Counted from the stretch's first letter, positions 17,015-24,662 are shown. The stretch: 31,637 nt of DNA from Deltaproteobacteria bacterium UBA1386 (GCA_002305765.1 DBQU01000081.1:1-31637); one strand, 5' to 3'. A program made the numbers and translations. The notes: a model not told the origin generated them from the sequence alone.

Positions 17015-17599
17015 ATGGCGAGGAAGGCCGAAGTGGAAAGGACGACCAAAGAGACGTCCATCTCCGTATCCTGGGACCTCGACGGCTCGGGCGAGTACAG
17101 CATCTCGACAGGGATACCCTTTTTCGACCACATGCTCGATCTCTTCGCGAAGCACGGCCTCTTTGACCTCGTCGTGACGGCAAAAGGGGACACCGATGTG
17201 GACAACCACCATACCGTGGAGGATGTGGGCATCGCCATGGGGAAGGCCCTGAGGGACGCCCTCGGCGGCATGGAAGGGATAAGGCGTTACGGCAGCGCGC
17301 TCGTTCCCATGGATGAGACGCTCTGCATGACGGCCGTCGACATATCGGGACGGTCCTCCTTCGTCTTCAAAGGGCGTCTCCAGGGAAGAACGGGAGGATT
17401 TGACGTCGACGTGGTGAAGGAATTCCTCCAGGCCTTCGTGAACGAGGCGAGGCTGACCCTTCACGTCAACCTCCTCTACGGAAGCAACCTCCACCACAAG
17501 GTGGAGGCCGTGTTCAAATCCTTCGCCCGGACCTTGAGGGCCGCGGTGGAGAAGGACGACCGCATAAAAGGCGTACTCAGCACGAAAGGCGTACTGTAA
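17015..17599 (+). CDS. hisB: Imidazoleglycerol-phosphate dehydratase
   Basis: This 194-aa manganese enzyme dehydrates imidazoleglycerol phosphate in histidine synthesis. It is the monofunctional form, without the histidinol phosphatase domain of enterobacterial HisB. Metal-binding motifs are FFDHMLDLFAKH (36-47), DNHHTVED (63-70) and NLHHKVEAVFKSF near the C-terminus. GGGGGAG lies 5-6 nt upstream of the ATG. Its stop directly abuts the hisH start with no spacer. Confidence 0.96.
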   Translation: MARKAEVERTTKETSISVSWDLDGSGEYSISTGIPFFDHMLDLFAKHGLFDLVVTAKGDTDVDNHHTVEDVGIAMGKALRDALGGMEGIRRYGSALVPMDETLCMTAVDISGRSSFVFKGRLQGRTGGFDVDVVKEFLQAFVNEARLTLHVNLLYGSNLHHKVEAVFKSFARTLRAAVEKDDRIKGVLSTKGVL

Positions 17600-18208
17600 A
17601 TGATCGTTGTTGTCGATTACGGGATGGGCAACCTGAAAAGCGTCCTCAACGCATTCGCGAAGCTCGGGGCCGGCGTCACTGTGTCCGGCGACCCGGCGTC
17701 CATTGAGGGGGCCTCCGCCATAGTCGTGCCGGGGGTGGGCGCCTTCGGCAGGTGCATGGAGAACCTGGAGGGCAGGGGCCTGGCCCCCGCCATCAGAGAG
17801 CACATCCGCAGGGACAAGCGGTACCTCGGCATATGCCTCGGGATGCAGGTGCTCTTCGAATCAAGCGAGGAGGCGCCGGGAGTCAAGGGTCTCGGGGTCA
17901 TCAAGGGCACCGTGCCGCGCTTTACGGGCTCCATGAAAGTGCCCCACATGGGATGGAACAGCGTTGACATCCGGAAGGAGAGCCCCATCCTCAAGGGAAT
18001 AAACCCGGGCGATTTCTTCTACTTCGTGCATTCCTATTACTGCGCCCCCGACGACGGATCCGTAATCGCCACGACCACGGAGTACGACGGCCCTTTCACC
18101 TCAGCCGTCGAGACGGGCTCCCTCTTCGCCTGTCAGTTCCACCCCGAAAAAAGCCAGCGCGTGGGCCTTGCGCTCCTCCGGAACTTCCTTGCCCTGGCCG
18201 GGTGTTAG
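17600..18208 (+). CDS. hisH: Imidazole glycerol phosphate synthase, glutaminase subunit HisH
   Basis: This 202-aa class I glutamine amidotransferase feeds ammonia to HisF. The catalytic triad is C79 (GICLGMQ), H181 and E183 (FHPEK). 'DYGMGNLKSV' at 6-15 and 'PHMGWN' at 115-120 are typical HisH segments. It is the last gene of the run: hisF, hisA and hisI/E, which usually follow, are not in this window, and 7-bp repeats and a terminator come next. The synthase subunit HisF must be encoded elsewhere. Confidence 0.96.
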   Translation: MIVVVDYGMGNLKSVLNAFAKLGAGVTVSGDPASIEGASAIVVPGVGAFGRCMENLEGRGLAPAIREHIRRDKRYLGICLGMQVLFESSEEAPGVKGLGVIKGTVPRFTGSMKVPHMGWNSVDIRKESPILKGINPGDFFYFVHSYYCAPDDGSVIATTTEYDGPFTSAVETGSLFACQFHPEKSQRVGLALLRNFLALAGC

Positions 18209-18249
18209 AATCGTCACAAGTCCCAGGTTTCAGGTCACAAGTTAGAAGC
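18208..18249. repeat. Degenerate heptamer repeat array after hisH
   Basis: Starting at the last base of the hisH stop codon, six consecutive 7-bp units can be read, five ending in GT. The second and fifth are both CACAAGT; the third and fourth are CCCAGGT and TTCAGGT. The direct repeat GTCACAAGT recurs exactly 21 bp apart, three units. This resembles the short heptameric tandem repeats known from some bacterial intergenic regions. It encodes nothing evident. Confidence 0.6.
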
Positions 18250-18330
18250 CAAAAGAAGAATCGGTTGGCCGCTCCACAAAAATGTGACGGCCCACCCCCC
18301 TCGCGGCAATCTCTGGCGACCTGCGACAAA

Positions 18331-18360
18331 AAAAGGGCTCCGGTTTCGGAGCCCTTTTTT
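18331..18360. terminator. Bidirectional intrinsic terminator between hisH and dctP
   Basis: A perfect 8-bp stem GGGCTCCG (18335-18342) / CGGAGCCC (18347-18354) with loop GTTT is flanked by A-run on the left and T6 on the right. It therefore works on both strands, ending the murA-his message on the plus strand and the dctP message on the minus strand. Confidence 0.9.
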
Positions 18361-18377
18361 AGCTATATCTTGTTCGT

Positions 18378-19400
18378 TTAGTTCTTCTTCAGATAATCAA
18401 CCGCAAACTTGACTGCCTCGGCGCCGGGAAGACCCTTACCCTTGAGGGTTTTTACGTGGTCATCAAGAAGGGGCTTGACGGCCTTTGCCCATTTCGCGTC
18501 TTCTTCCTTGGAGAGAGTGATGACCTGATTGCCTCTCTTCTTGGCGAAATCGTAGCCTTCCTTGTCGATCTCATCCCAGACCTTACCCTGTTTCACTACC
18601 CATTCCTTGCTGACCTCTTCGAAGACCTTCTGGACGTCGGGAGGCATGGCGTTCCACTTTGCCTTGTTCATGACCACGAACATACCGGTGGTATAGGCGG
18701 AGCCGAAGTTCTGGGTTATGTACTTGACAACCTCACCCCATTTCCAGCCCTGTGCCGCCTCAACGGGAGCCATGGCGCCATCGGCCACGCCGGTGCGGAG
18801 CGCGTCATAGGTCTCAGGCATCGTTGTGCCGACGGGTGCGCCGCCGAGCGCCTGAACGACCTTCGCCGCGAGACCGGTCGCGCGGATCTTCATGCCCTTC
18901 ATGTCATCCATCGTCTTGACGGGTTTCTTGGAGAGAAGGATGCCGGGGCCGTGTGCGTGAAGCCAGAGCACCTTGACGTCGGCAAGCTCTTTCGGGTTGA
19001 ACTTGGCGTAGTAGGCGTTGATGAGGTTCGTCGCGGAAACGCCGCTCTTGTAGCCGAGGGGAAGGTCGATGACTTCCATCATGGGGAATTTGCCCCTGGT
19101 GTAGGCGAAGCAGCTCTCGCCGATGTCCGCGATGCCTTTCACGACGTTGTCATAGGTCTGCGCGGCGGGGGTGAGGGTGCCACCGGGGAAGTAGGTTATC
19201 TTGACCTTGCCGCCCGACCTCTTCTCAACTTCCTTGCACCACTGCTGCGCGACGACGCTGTTCTTATGCGGCGCCGGGAAGAAATTGGAGTAGTTGAGCG
19301 TGATGACCTTCTGGGCCGACGCCATTACTGGAAAGAAGGCAAGACAGGTTGCAGCGAAGAAAACGAAAAGCAAACACTTTACCCCGAAAAACCGTTTCAT
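18378..19400 (-). CDS. dctP: TRAP transporter solute-binding protein, DctP family
   Basis: This 340-aa periplasmic protein captures an organic acid and hands it to a TRAP membrane complex. It has a signal peptide ending at ASA-Q ('FFPVMASAQ'), then 'LNYSNFFPAPHKNSVVAQQW', 'MKGMKIRATG' with the conserved carboxylate-binding arginine, and 'RTGVADGAMAPVEA'. The open frame extends upstream, but the ATG at 19400 is set by AGGAGGGG 4 nt before it and by the signal peptide. It is monocistronic; the membrane subunits lie about 5.5 kb away on the same strand, across the Mo-hydroxylase operon. Ligand unknown; aromatic or other carboxylates are possible. Confidence 0.93.
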   Translation of the reverse strand: MKRFFGVKCLLFVFFAATCLAFFPVMASAQKVITLNYSNFFPAPHKNSVVAQQWCKEVEKRSGGKVKITYFPGGTLTPAAQTYDNVVKGIADIGESCFAYTRGKFPMMEVIDLPLGYKSGVSATNLINAYYAKFNPKELADVKVLWLHAHGPGILLSKKPVKTMDDMKGMKIRATGLAAKVVQALGGAPVGTTMPETYDALRTGVADGAMAPVEAAQGWKWGEVVKYITQNFGSAYTTGMFVVMNKAKWNAMPPDVQKVFEEVSKEWVVKQGKVWDEIDKEGYDFAKKRGNQVITLSKEEDAKWAKAVKPLLDDHVKTLKGKGLPGAEAVKFAVDYLKKN

Positions 19401-19430
19401 AAAACCCCTCCTGAAATGTGATTTTCTCTC

Positions 19431-19459
19431 TTTATAGTAAACGGGGTACCATTTGTCAA
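19431..19459 (-). promoter_or_regulatory. Sigma70-type promoter for dctP
   Basis: On the minus strand TTGACA (19459-19454) and TATAAA (19436-19431) are 17 nt apart, a near-consensus promoter. Transcription should start near 19424, giving a short leader carrying AGGAGGGG. Its strength suggests high expression unless repressed, and the 16-bp palindrome at 19497-19512 lies about 40 bp upstream of the -35. Confidence 0.7.
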
Positions 19460-19496
19460 CACAATTGCACACAAAACAGGGGCGAAGAATCACGGA

Positions 19497-19600
19497 GTTC
19501 ATCATGATGAACAAATGCTGTGCAATAAAACCTTGCAATTTTATGCAATACAGACATATGTTCATTATGGGAAAAAAATAAACTTGACTTTTGAACAAAT
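19497..19600. promoter_or_regulatory. Candidate operator: 16-bp palindrome plus repeated half-sites
   Basis: GTTCATCATGATGAAC (19497-19512) is a perfect palindrome in the divergent dctP / Mo-hydroxylase control region. The half-site recurs as GTTCATTATG (19560-19569) and TGAACAAAT (19592-19600); the latter 9-mer also overlaps the palindrome's right arm (19508-19516). One half-site falls in the spacer of the plus-strand promoter. Three TGCAA elements lie between. This fits a dimeric repressor or activator; the regulator's family cannot be named and no regulator gene is in the window. Confidence 0.5.
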
Positions 19601-19612
19601 ATCCGCAATAAT
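19584..19612 (+). promoter_or_regulatory. Sigma70-type promoter for the Mo-hydroxylase operon
   Basis: TTGACT (19584-19589) and AATAAT (19607-19612) are 17 nt apart, each with one mismatch to consensus. Transcription would begin near 19619, about 48 nt before the first ATG. The spacer contains TGAACAAAT, a half-site of the nearby palindrome, so binding there would block RNA polymerase. Confidence 0.6.
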
Positions 19613-19666
19613 TTTGCCACATAATGCTTTTCAGGCATTACCAATCTTTATTCAGGGGTGCTGCCT

Positions 19667-19942
19667 ATGGCCAAACACAAAATATTATGTCCCATATCCG
19701 GAAAGGCTTGCGTGGAATGCGCTATCTACCGCGGCCGACACTATTACCTGTGCTATTCCCCGGCCTATCGGGGTACGTCCTTCGATCCGGAGAGGATCAA
19801 GGAGTTGAAGAAAGAGGAGTCCGCCGACGAGTCGGACAAGACCTTCGGGATGCCGGGCAACATAGAGGTTGGGTCGCAGTGCATCAGGAATGTCGAGGAA
19901 TACGGCATCGAGCGCGAATTCGCCGCCTTGAAGAAGAACTGA
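19667..19942 (+). CDS. Small Cys-rich protein of unknown function, first gene of the Mo-hydroxylase operon
   Basis: I do not recognise this 91-aa protein. The N-terminal third has C8, C15, C18 and C29 (C-x6-C-x2-C-x10-C) with many aromatic residues ('AIYRGRHYYLCYS'), which suggests a zinc or iron-sulfur site. The rest is charged and probably helical, with a lone C72. No signal peptide or membrane segment. The ATG at 19667 is chosen over a GTG 9 nt upstream because CAGGGG lies 8 nt before it. It ends 69 nt before the FAD subunit of the hydroxylase. Possible roles are electron carrier, assembly factor or regulator; none can be shown. Confidence 0.75.
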   Translation: MAKHKILCPISGKACVECAIYRGRHYYLCYSPAYRGTSFDPERIKELKKEESADESDKTFGMPGNIEVGSQCIRNVEEYGIEREFAALKKN

Positions 19943-20011
19943 TCTCTGCCGGCAAGCGTTGGCTCGGCTCGGCGTTGAAGAAGTAGAAACAATAGAAAGG
20001 AGAGGAGACCT

Positions 20012-20884
20012 ATGATTAACGATTTTCAGTACCTGAAGCCTGCAAGCCTGAAAGAAGCGCTTGCAATGTACGCGGAACACGATGACTGCAAAGTCATCTG
20101 CGGCGGCCAGTCCTTGTTGATCGTCTTGAGGCAGGGCATGCTCGCCCCCGAATATCTCGTGGATATCAAGCACGTCAATGAGCTCAAGTACATCAAGTTC
20201 GATGAGAAGGACGGTCTTAGGATCGGCGCGACGACGACCCATAGGGAGGTCGAGAAATCCGATATCATCGCGAAGAAATATCCTGCCCTCGTTGCGATGG
20301 AGCAGAAGCTCGCGTCGATCCAGACGCGCAACTGGGGAACCATAGGCGGGAACCTCGCCCATGCCGATCCCGCAGGCGACCTCGCACCCGTTCTTATCGC
20401 CCTCAATGCGGAGATAAAGTTCGGGAACGTTGATGGCGAAAAGACCGTTCCCCTCGACGAGTTCTTCGTCGATTACTTCGAGACGCAGATGGGTCATGGC
20501 GATCTCGTTCTTGAGGCGCACGTTCCCGCACCGGAGCCGAAATCCGGTTGTGCTTATCAGAAATTCAATCTCCTCGACAGCGAGATGGGTATCGTTGCCG
20601 CTGCCGCCTCGGTTGTGCTCAACGCCGACGGCACGTGCAAAAACGCCCGGATCGTTCTCGGCAACGCAGGTCCCACACCCCTTAGAGTGACGAAGGCCGA
20701 AGACCTTTTAAAGGGCAAGAAGCTTGACGACAAGCTCTTCACCGAGGCCGGCCAGATCGCTTCGGAGGAAGCACAGCCTGTCGCCGATATTCACGCATCC
20801 GAAGAGCATAGAAGGCATGTGCTTGGTGTTCTCACCAAGAGGATGCTGAAGAAGGCCTTTGAACAAGCCCAGAAGGCTGCCTAA
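20012..20884 (+). CDS. Molybdenum hydroxylase FAD-binding subunit (CoxM/XdhB-like)
   Basis: This 290-aa subunit carries FAD and passes electrons between the Fe-S subunit and an external acceptor. The FAD motifs are GGQSL (31-35) and TIGGNLAHADPAGDLAP (110-126), and the CO-dehydrogenase flavoprotein C-terminal domain follows ('GCAYQKFNLLDSEMGIVAAAASV'). AAAGGAG and GAGGAG precede the ATG. It lacks the cysteine-rich insertion that holds an extra [4Fe-4S] cluster in 4-hydroxybenzoyl-CoA reductase beta subunits, which argues against that enzyme. The Fe-S subunit gene follows after 11 nt. Confidence 0.92.
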   Translation: MINDFQYLKPASLKEALAMYAEHDDCKVICGGQSLLIVLRQGMLAPEYLVDIKHVNELKYIKFDEKDGLRIGATTTHREVEKSDIIAKKYPALVAMEQKLASIQTRNWGTIGGNLAHADPAGDLAPVLIALNAEIKFGNVDGEKTVPLDEFFVDYFETQMGHGDLVLEAHVPAPEPKSGCAYQKFNLLDSEMGIVAAAASVVLNADGTCKNARIVLGNAGPTPLRVTKAEDLLKGKKLDDKLFTEAGQIASEEAQPVADIHASEEHRRHVLGVLTKRMLKKAFEQAQKAA

Positions 20885-20895
20885 GGAGGAGAGAT

Positions 20896-21381
20896 ATGAA
20901 AAAACAGGTATTGACTTTTAGAGTTAACGGTGACGAATACGAAATCCTTATACATCCGAAGACCTTGCTGGCGGACGCCATCCGTGAGCACGTAGGTCTC
21001 ACCGGCACCAAGAGAGGCTGCGACACGGTTTCCTGCGGCGCCTGTACGGTCATGGTGAACGGCATGTCCGTGAAATCCTGCTCCGTCCTCGCCATCCAGT
21101 GCGAAGGGATGGATATCACGACGGTCGAAGGCCTGGAGGAGAACGGCAAGCTGAGCCCCATCCAGAGGGCGTTCCTCGACAACGGCTCCTACCAGTGCGG
21201 GTTCTGCACCCCGGGCATGCTTATGTCCTCAACGGCGTTCCTCAATGAGATGGGGGACAAGAAACCTTCCGAGGAAGAGATCCGGGAAAGCATCGAAGGC
21301 AATATCTGCCGGTGCACAGGGTACAACAGTATCGTAAGGGCCATTGACGCCGTTGCCCAGGGCAAATATAAGGAGGAGTAA
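20896..21381 (+). CDS. Molybdenum hydroxylase [2Fe-2S] subunit (CoxS/XdhC-type small subunit)
   Basis: This 161-aa subunit carries two [2Fe-2S] clusters that link the Mo centre to FAD. The plant-ferredoxin-type N-terminal cluster uses C42, C47, C50 and C62. The C-terminal four-helix domain cluster uses C101, C104, C138 and C140 ('QCGFCTPGM' and 'ICRCTGY'), with Q100 in position to contact the pterin. All eight ligands are present. AAGGAGG precedes the ATG, and the large-subunit ATG follows its stop after one base. No Tat signal is present, so the complex is probably cytoplasmic. Confidence 0.95.
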   Translation: MKKQVLTFRVNGDEYEILIHPKTLLADAIREHVGLTGTKRGCDTVSCGACTVMVNGMSVKSCSVLAIQCEGMDITTVEGLEENGKLSPIQRAFLDNGSYQCGFCTPGMLMSSTAFLNEMGDKKPSEEEIRESIEGNICRCTGYNSIVRAIDAVAQGKYKEE

Positions 21382-21382
21382 T

Positions 21383-23662
21383 ATGAGTCACAAAAAATTC
21401 TCAGTCATCAATACGCCGGTCCACAATATAGATGGCATTGCGAAGGTAACGGGCCGGGCCACATACACATTCGACGTGAAGCTCCCCGGCATGCTCTACG
21501 GGAAGATCCTCCGCAGCCCCCATCCTCACGCGAAGATCATCAACATAGACACCACCAGGGCGATGGAACTCCCCGGGGTCCATGCGGTCGTGACCGGCAA
21601 GGACACGCTGGGCATAAAGCAGGGCATCTGGAGACGCTACGAAGAGCTTTGCGACGAACAGATACTTCCCTTGGAAAAAGTCCGTTATATCGGCGAACCC
21701 GTCGCGGCCGTCGCGGCCGTGACGGAGGAGATCGCGGAAGCGGCCCTCGACCTCATCGATGTGGAATACGAAGTTCTTCCCGCTGTTTACGAGCCGCTGG
21801 AAGCCATCAAGAAAGACGCTCCCACGATCCACGAGGGCGTCGAAAGAAACATCAACGTCACCCGTCACATCGAGTGGGGAGATGTCGACGAGGGGTTTGA
21901 GCAGGCCGACTACATCAGGGAAGACTGGTTCAAGTGTTCCGGCCAGCACCATATGTGCATGGAGACCCGGGCCGCCGTTTCAAATTTCACCCCTGAAGGC
22001 AAGCTCACGGTCTGGACATCCACGCAGTCCGCGTACTACCACCAGGCCCTCCTGGCAGGCGTCTTTGGGCTTCGCGAGGGAGATGTCCGCATTCTCGCAC
22101 CCTATGTCGGAGGAGGCTTCGGCGGTAAGTTCGAGATAGACTCCGCCCAGTTCTGCAGCGGCATCCTCTCCATGAAACTCCATAAGCCGGTGAAGATCGT
22201 TCTCACCCGTGAAGAGGATTTCATTGCCTCCAAGAGGCGCACCCCCATGTTCTACTACGTCAGGACAGGCATGAAGAAGGACGGCACCTTCGTTGCCCGC
22301 GAGTCCCGCATGTTCAGTAACGGCGGCGCCTACACGGGCATGGGTGCAACGGCCCTCTACCTGTCGGGCTTCTTTCACTCCTTTCCGTATAAGTGGCAGA
22401 GTTACCGCTACGACGGCTACCGTGTTTACACGAACACCATGCCCTCGACGTCGATGCGCGGTTTCGGTGCCCCCCAGGCCATGTTCTGCTCCGAGCAGCA
22501 GATCGACTGGATGTGCGCGGACCTCGGCCTCGACCCCTTCGAGGTGAGAAGAAAGAACGGCCACACGGAAGGCTACGAAGTCCCGGGCCAGGCATTCATC
22601 GCCAGCTGCGGCCTCGAGCAGTGCATCAACGAGATCGAGAAATGGGTCAAATCGAAAGGCAAGCTTCCCGCGAACAGAGGCATTGGCATATCCTCCTGCG
22701 GTTTCATGTCGGGCGGCATCTTCAACTGGTTCGACTCACCCTATTCATTCTCCTCGGCTGTCATCACCATCAACGTTGACGGTACCGTCGAGCTCCATGT
22801 GGGCTGCCAGGATATCGGCCAGGGCTCGAACACCACGATGGCGATCATCGCGGCAGAGACCCTGGGCGTGAAAGTGGAAGACATCAGGGTCCACTCCGGC
22901 GACACCGCGCACTGCCCCGCCGACCTCGGCGCATGGGGCTCACGCCAGACCCTCATGGCAGGCAACGCCGTGAAGATGGCCTGTGAGGACGCGAAGAAGC
23001 AGCTCCTGGAATTTGCCTACGCGGAAATGGGCATCAACATCGTCTATGACCTCGACATCAAGGACAGGTGGGTGCATATCGTCGCCCGTCCGGAAAGAGG
23101 CATGAAATACGAAGACCTCGTCAAGAAGGCGCTCCGCGCGAAAGACGGCCAGCGCATCATGGGCCGCGGCTACTACACGCCTCACAGAAAAGGCATGATA
23201 TCCCCCGCATACAGCTACATGATGCAGGCTGTCGACGCCGAGATCGACCCCGAAACGGGAAAGATCAAGATCCACGAGGTCATGACGGCACACGACTGCG
23301 GCCAGCCCATCAACCCCCTGGGACTCATCGGTCAGCTCGAGGGCGCGGCTTCCATGGCCCTCGGCTACGCCTATCTCGAGGACATGCCTTTTGAGGACGG
23401 CAAGATGATGAACCCCAACCTGGTCGACTATAAGGTCATCAGGGCCCCCGAGATGCCGAAGACGGATATCATCGAGATCGATACCTACGAGCCGGAAGGA
23501 CCCTACGGCGCGAAAGAGGCCGGCGAAGGCCTGACGAACCCGACGGCGGCCGCGCTTGGCAACGCTGTTTTCAACGCCCTGGGCATCCAGATGAAAGAGC
23601 TTCCCATCACCCCGGAAAGGGTCCGCAAGGCCCTGGCCGAGAAGAAGGAAGCCCAGAAATAG
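21383..23662 (+). CDS. Molybdenum hydroxylase large (Mo-binding) subunit, xanthine dehydrogenase family
   Basis: This 759-aa catalytic subunit holds the molybdopterin cofactor. Recognisable are GGGFGGK (243-249), 'SMRGFGAPQAM' (357-367), 'GCQDIGQGSNT' (474-484) and the active-site segment GAKEAGEG (709-716), in which E715 matches the catalytic glutamate of xanthine dehydrogenase. The CO dehydrogenase signature VAYRCSF is absent, so it is not a true CO dehydrogenase. 'GAKE' rather than 'GxKG' occurs among aromatic-acid-related members. Substrate is probably an aromatic or N-heterocyclic compound, unproven. The ATG is behind AAGGAGGAG; an upstream in-frame start inside the Fe-S gene is unlikely. 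Confidence 0.92.
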   Translation: MSHKKFSVINTPVHNIDGIAKVTGRATYTFDVKLPGMLYGKILRSPHPHAKIINIDTTRAMELPGVHAVVTGKDTLGIKQGIWRRYEELCDEQILPLEKVRYIGEPVAAVAAVTEEIAEAALDLIDVEYEVLPAVYEPLEAIKKDAPTIHEGVERNINVTRHIEWGDVDEGFEQADYIREDWFKCSGQHHMCMETRAAVSNFTPEGKLTVWTSTQSAYYHQALLAGVFGLREGDVRILAPYVGGGFGGKFEIDSAQFCSGILSMKLHKPVKIVLTREEDFIASKRRTPMFYYVRTGMKKDGTFVARESRMFSNGGAYTGMGATALYLSGFFHSFPYKWQSYRYDGYRVYTNTMPSTSMRGFGAPQAMFCSEQQIDWMCADLGLDPFEVRRKNGHTEGYEVPGQAFIASCGLEQCINEIEKWVKSKGKLPANRGIGISSCGFMSGGIFNWFDSPYSFSSAVITINVDGTVELHVGCQDIGQGSNTTMAIIAAETLGVKVEDIRVHSGDTAHCPADLGAWGSRQTLMAGNAVKMACEDAKKQLLEFAYAEMGINIVYDLDIKDRWVHIVARPERGMKYEDLVKKALRAKDGQRIMGRGYYTPHRKGMISPAYSYMMQAVDAEIDPETGKIKIHEVMTAHDCGQPINPLGLIGQLEGAASMALGYAYLEDMPFEDGKMMNPNLVDYKVIRAPEMPKTDIIEIDTYEPEGPYGAKEAGEGLTNPTAAALGNAVFNALGIQMKELPITPERVRKALAEKKEAQK

Positions 23663-23692
23663 CCCTGACAAAGACAAATAAGGAGGTATACC

Positions 23693-23908
23693 GTGAGCTT
23701 TAAATGTCCCGCATGTAAAAAAGAATGGCCCAACAGCAAGCAGGTGGCGCGCCACATGTTCGGTACCGGCGACAAGGCGCACCGGGCATGGATCGAATCT
23801 CAGGGTTACTCATATATCGAGCTCCTCCTCGCTCAGACAACCGAGCCGGGCAACAAGAGCTACGAGATCCTTGCGGACCTTATCGAGAAGGCGCAGGACA
23901 AGCTGTAA
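23693..23908 (+). CDS. Small C2H2-zinc-finger-like protein of unknown function
   Basis: This 71-aa protein has C5-x2-C8-x12-H21-x8-H30, close to a C2H2 zinc finger ('FKCPACKKEW...ARHMFGTGDKAHRAW'), followed by a helical region ('YSYIELLLAQ', 'SYEILADLIEKAQDKL'). It starts with GTG 4-5 nt after a strong AAGGAGGT. C2H2 fingers are uncommon in bacteria, and I know no named family placed between a Mo-hydroxylase large subunit and coxG. It may bind DNA and regulate the operon, or bind protein or zinc during enzyme assembly. Reading frame, ribosome site and operon position make it a real gene; function unknown. Confidence 0.8.
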   Translation: MSFKCPACKKEWPNSKQVARHMFGTGDKAHRAWIESQGYSYIELLLAQTTEPGNKSYEILADLIEKAQDKL

Positions 23909-23962
23909 GAATAATTGAGCCCGCGAAAGGCTTGATAATTATAACATTAAGGAGGAAGTCCC

Positions 23963-24415
23963 ATGATCATAGAGGGCGGTTTTACCATAAAAGCACCGAT
24001 CGATAAGCTCTTCGATTTCCTGCTGAAACCGGAAACGATCCTCACCTGCCTTCCGGGCGCAGAGTCGGCGAATATGATCGACGACACGTCATACGAGTGC
24101 ATCGTGAAGCAGAAAGTCGGGCCCATCAAGGCCAGGCTGAAATTCGTGAACAAGATGACCGTTGTCAACAAGCCCACGCACATCGAGATCGAAGGTGAGG
24201 GCGAAGATATGACCAAACTCGGCCACTTCAAACAGAAGACGGTCGTTGACCTGACAGAAAAGGGCAACGGCGAGGTCGAGGTCACATACAAGACAGACGT
24301 GAGCATCGTCGGCAAGCTCGCCATGTTCGGCGACAGGATAATGAGGGCGAAGGCGAAGGACACGGAAAAGGAATTCACGAAGAACCTTCAGGAAAAGCTG
24401 AAATCCATAGCGTAG
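23963..24415 (+). CDS. CoxG-like SRPBCC-domain protein
   Basis: This 150-aa protein matches the CO dehydrogenase subunit G family: 'GGFTIKAPIDKLFDFLLKPETILTCLPGAES' at 5-35 is the family's opening strand-helix ('v...P...vw..l.dp....c.pG...'). The SRPBCC fold forms a hydrophobic pocket. CoxG of aerobic CO oxidizers is longer and has a C-terminal membrane anchor thought to recruit the enzyme to the membrane; this one has no such anchor. AAGGAGGAAG precedes the ATG. It is the last gene before a strong terminator. A ligand-binding or recruitment role is inferred from the family. Confidence 0.88.
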   Translation: MIIEGGFTIKAPIDKLFDFLLKPETILTCLPGAESANMIDDTSYECIVKQKVGPIKARLKFVNKMTVVNKPTHIEIEGEGEDMTKLGHFKQKTVVDLTEKGNGEVEVTYKTDVSIVGKLAMFGDRIMRAKAKDTEKEFTKNLQEKLKSIA

Positions 24416-24436
24416 TAAATAATGCGAAGAAGAAAA

Positions 24437-24468
24437 GGGGTTCCCGCCCTGTGCGGGAACCCCTTTTT
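24437..24468 (+). terminator. Intrinsic terminator of the Mo-hydroxylase operon
   Basis: A perfect 11-bp stem GGGGTTCCCGC (24437-24447) / GCGGGAACCCC (24453-24463) with a 5-nt loop CCTGT is followed by T5. It lies 22 nt after the coxG-like stop and closes the plus-strand operon. A short A-run on the left gives weak activity on the other strand too. Confidence 0.92.
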
Positions 24469-24634
24469 CGTTACCAAAAGACAAAACAAGGCAACGGGCA
24501 CCTTCCACCGGTGTGCCAATCGTGTTCAGAGGCCGTCGGGTCTAGCCGTCTTTCACTTGCACCGCTCGACAGGCTGTTGACAAACCCCGTTTCCCGCCCC
24601 GCCCTTCGTCATCATCCCTCCACACTCTCAGTCC

Positions 24635-24662
24635 GTCATCCCGGCGCAGGCCGGGAACCAGG
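24635..24662 (+). repeat. REP-like palindrome, left copy
   Basis: A 28-bp element with core CCGGCGCAGGCCGG that folds into a GC-rich hairpin (CCCGGC / GCCGGG around GCAG). It is inverted relative to the copy at 24766-24793 and identical to it at 24 of 28 positions. Together they bound a 159-bp segment in the 535-bp gap between coxG and dctM. That gap otherwise holds only the two terminators and no convincing gene. Confidence 0.7.

Noticed and set aside
15926..17803. 625-codon minus-strand ORF across hisD-hisG-hisB-hisH
   Set aside because: It is antisense to four well-supported histidine genes; His/Asp/Val-rich composition is typical of the reverse frame of GC-rich genes.
21383..23662. Annotation as aerobic CO dehydrogenase CoxL
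   Set aside because: The VAYRCSF motif with the Cu/Mo-site cysteine is missing; the segment there reads SMRGFGAPQAM as in xanthine-dehydrogenase-type enzymes.
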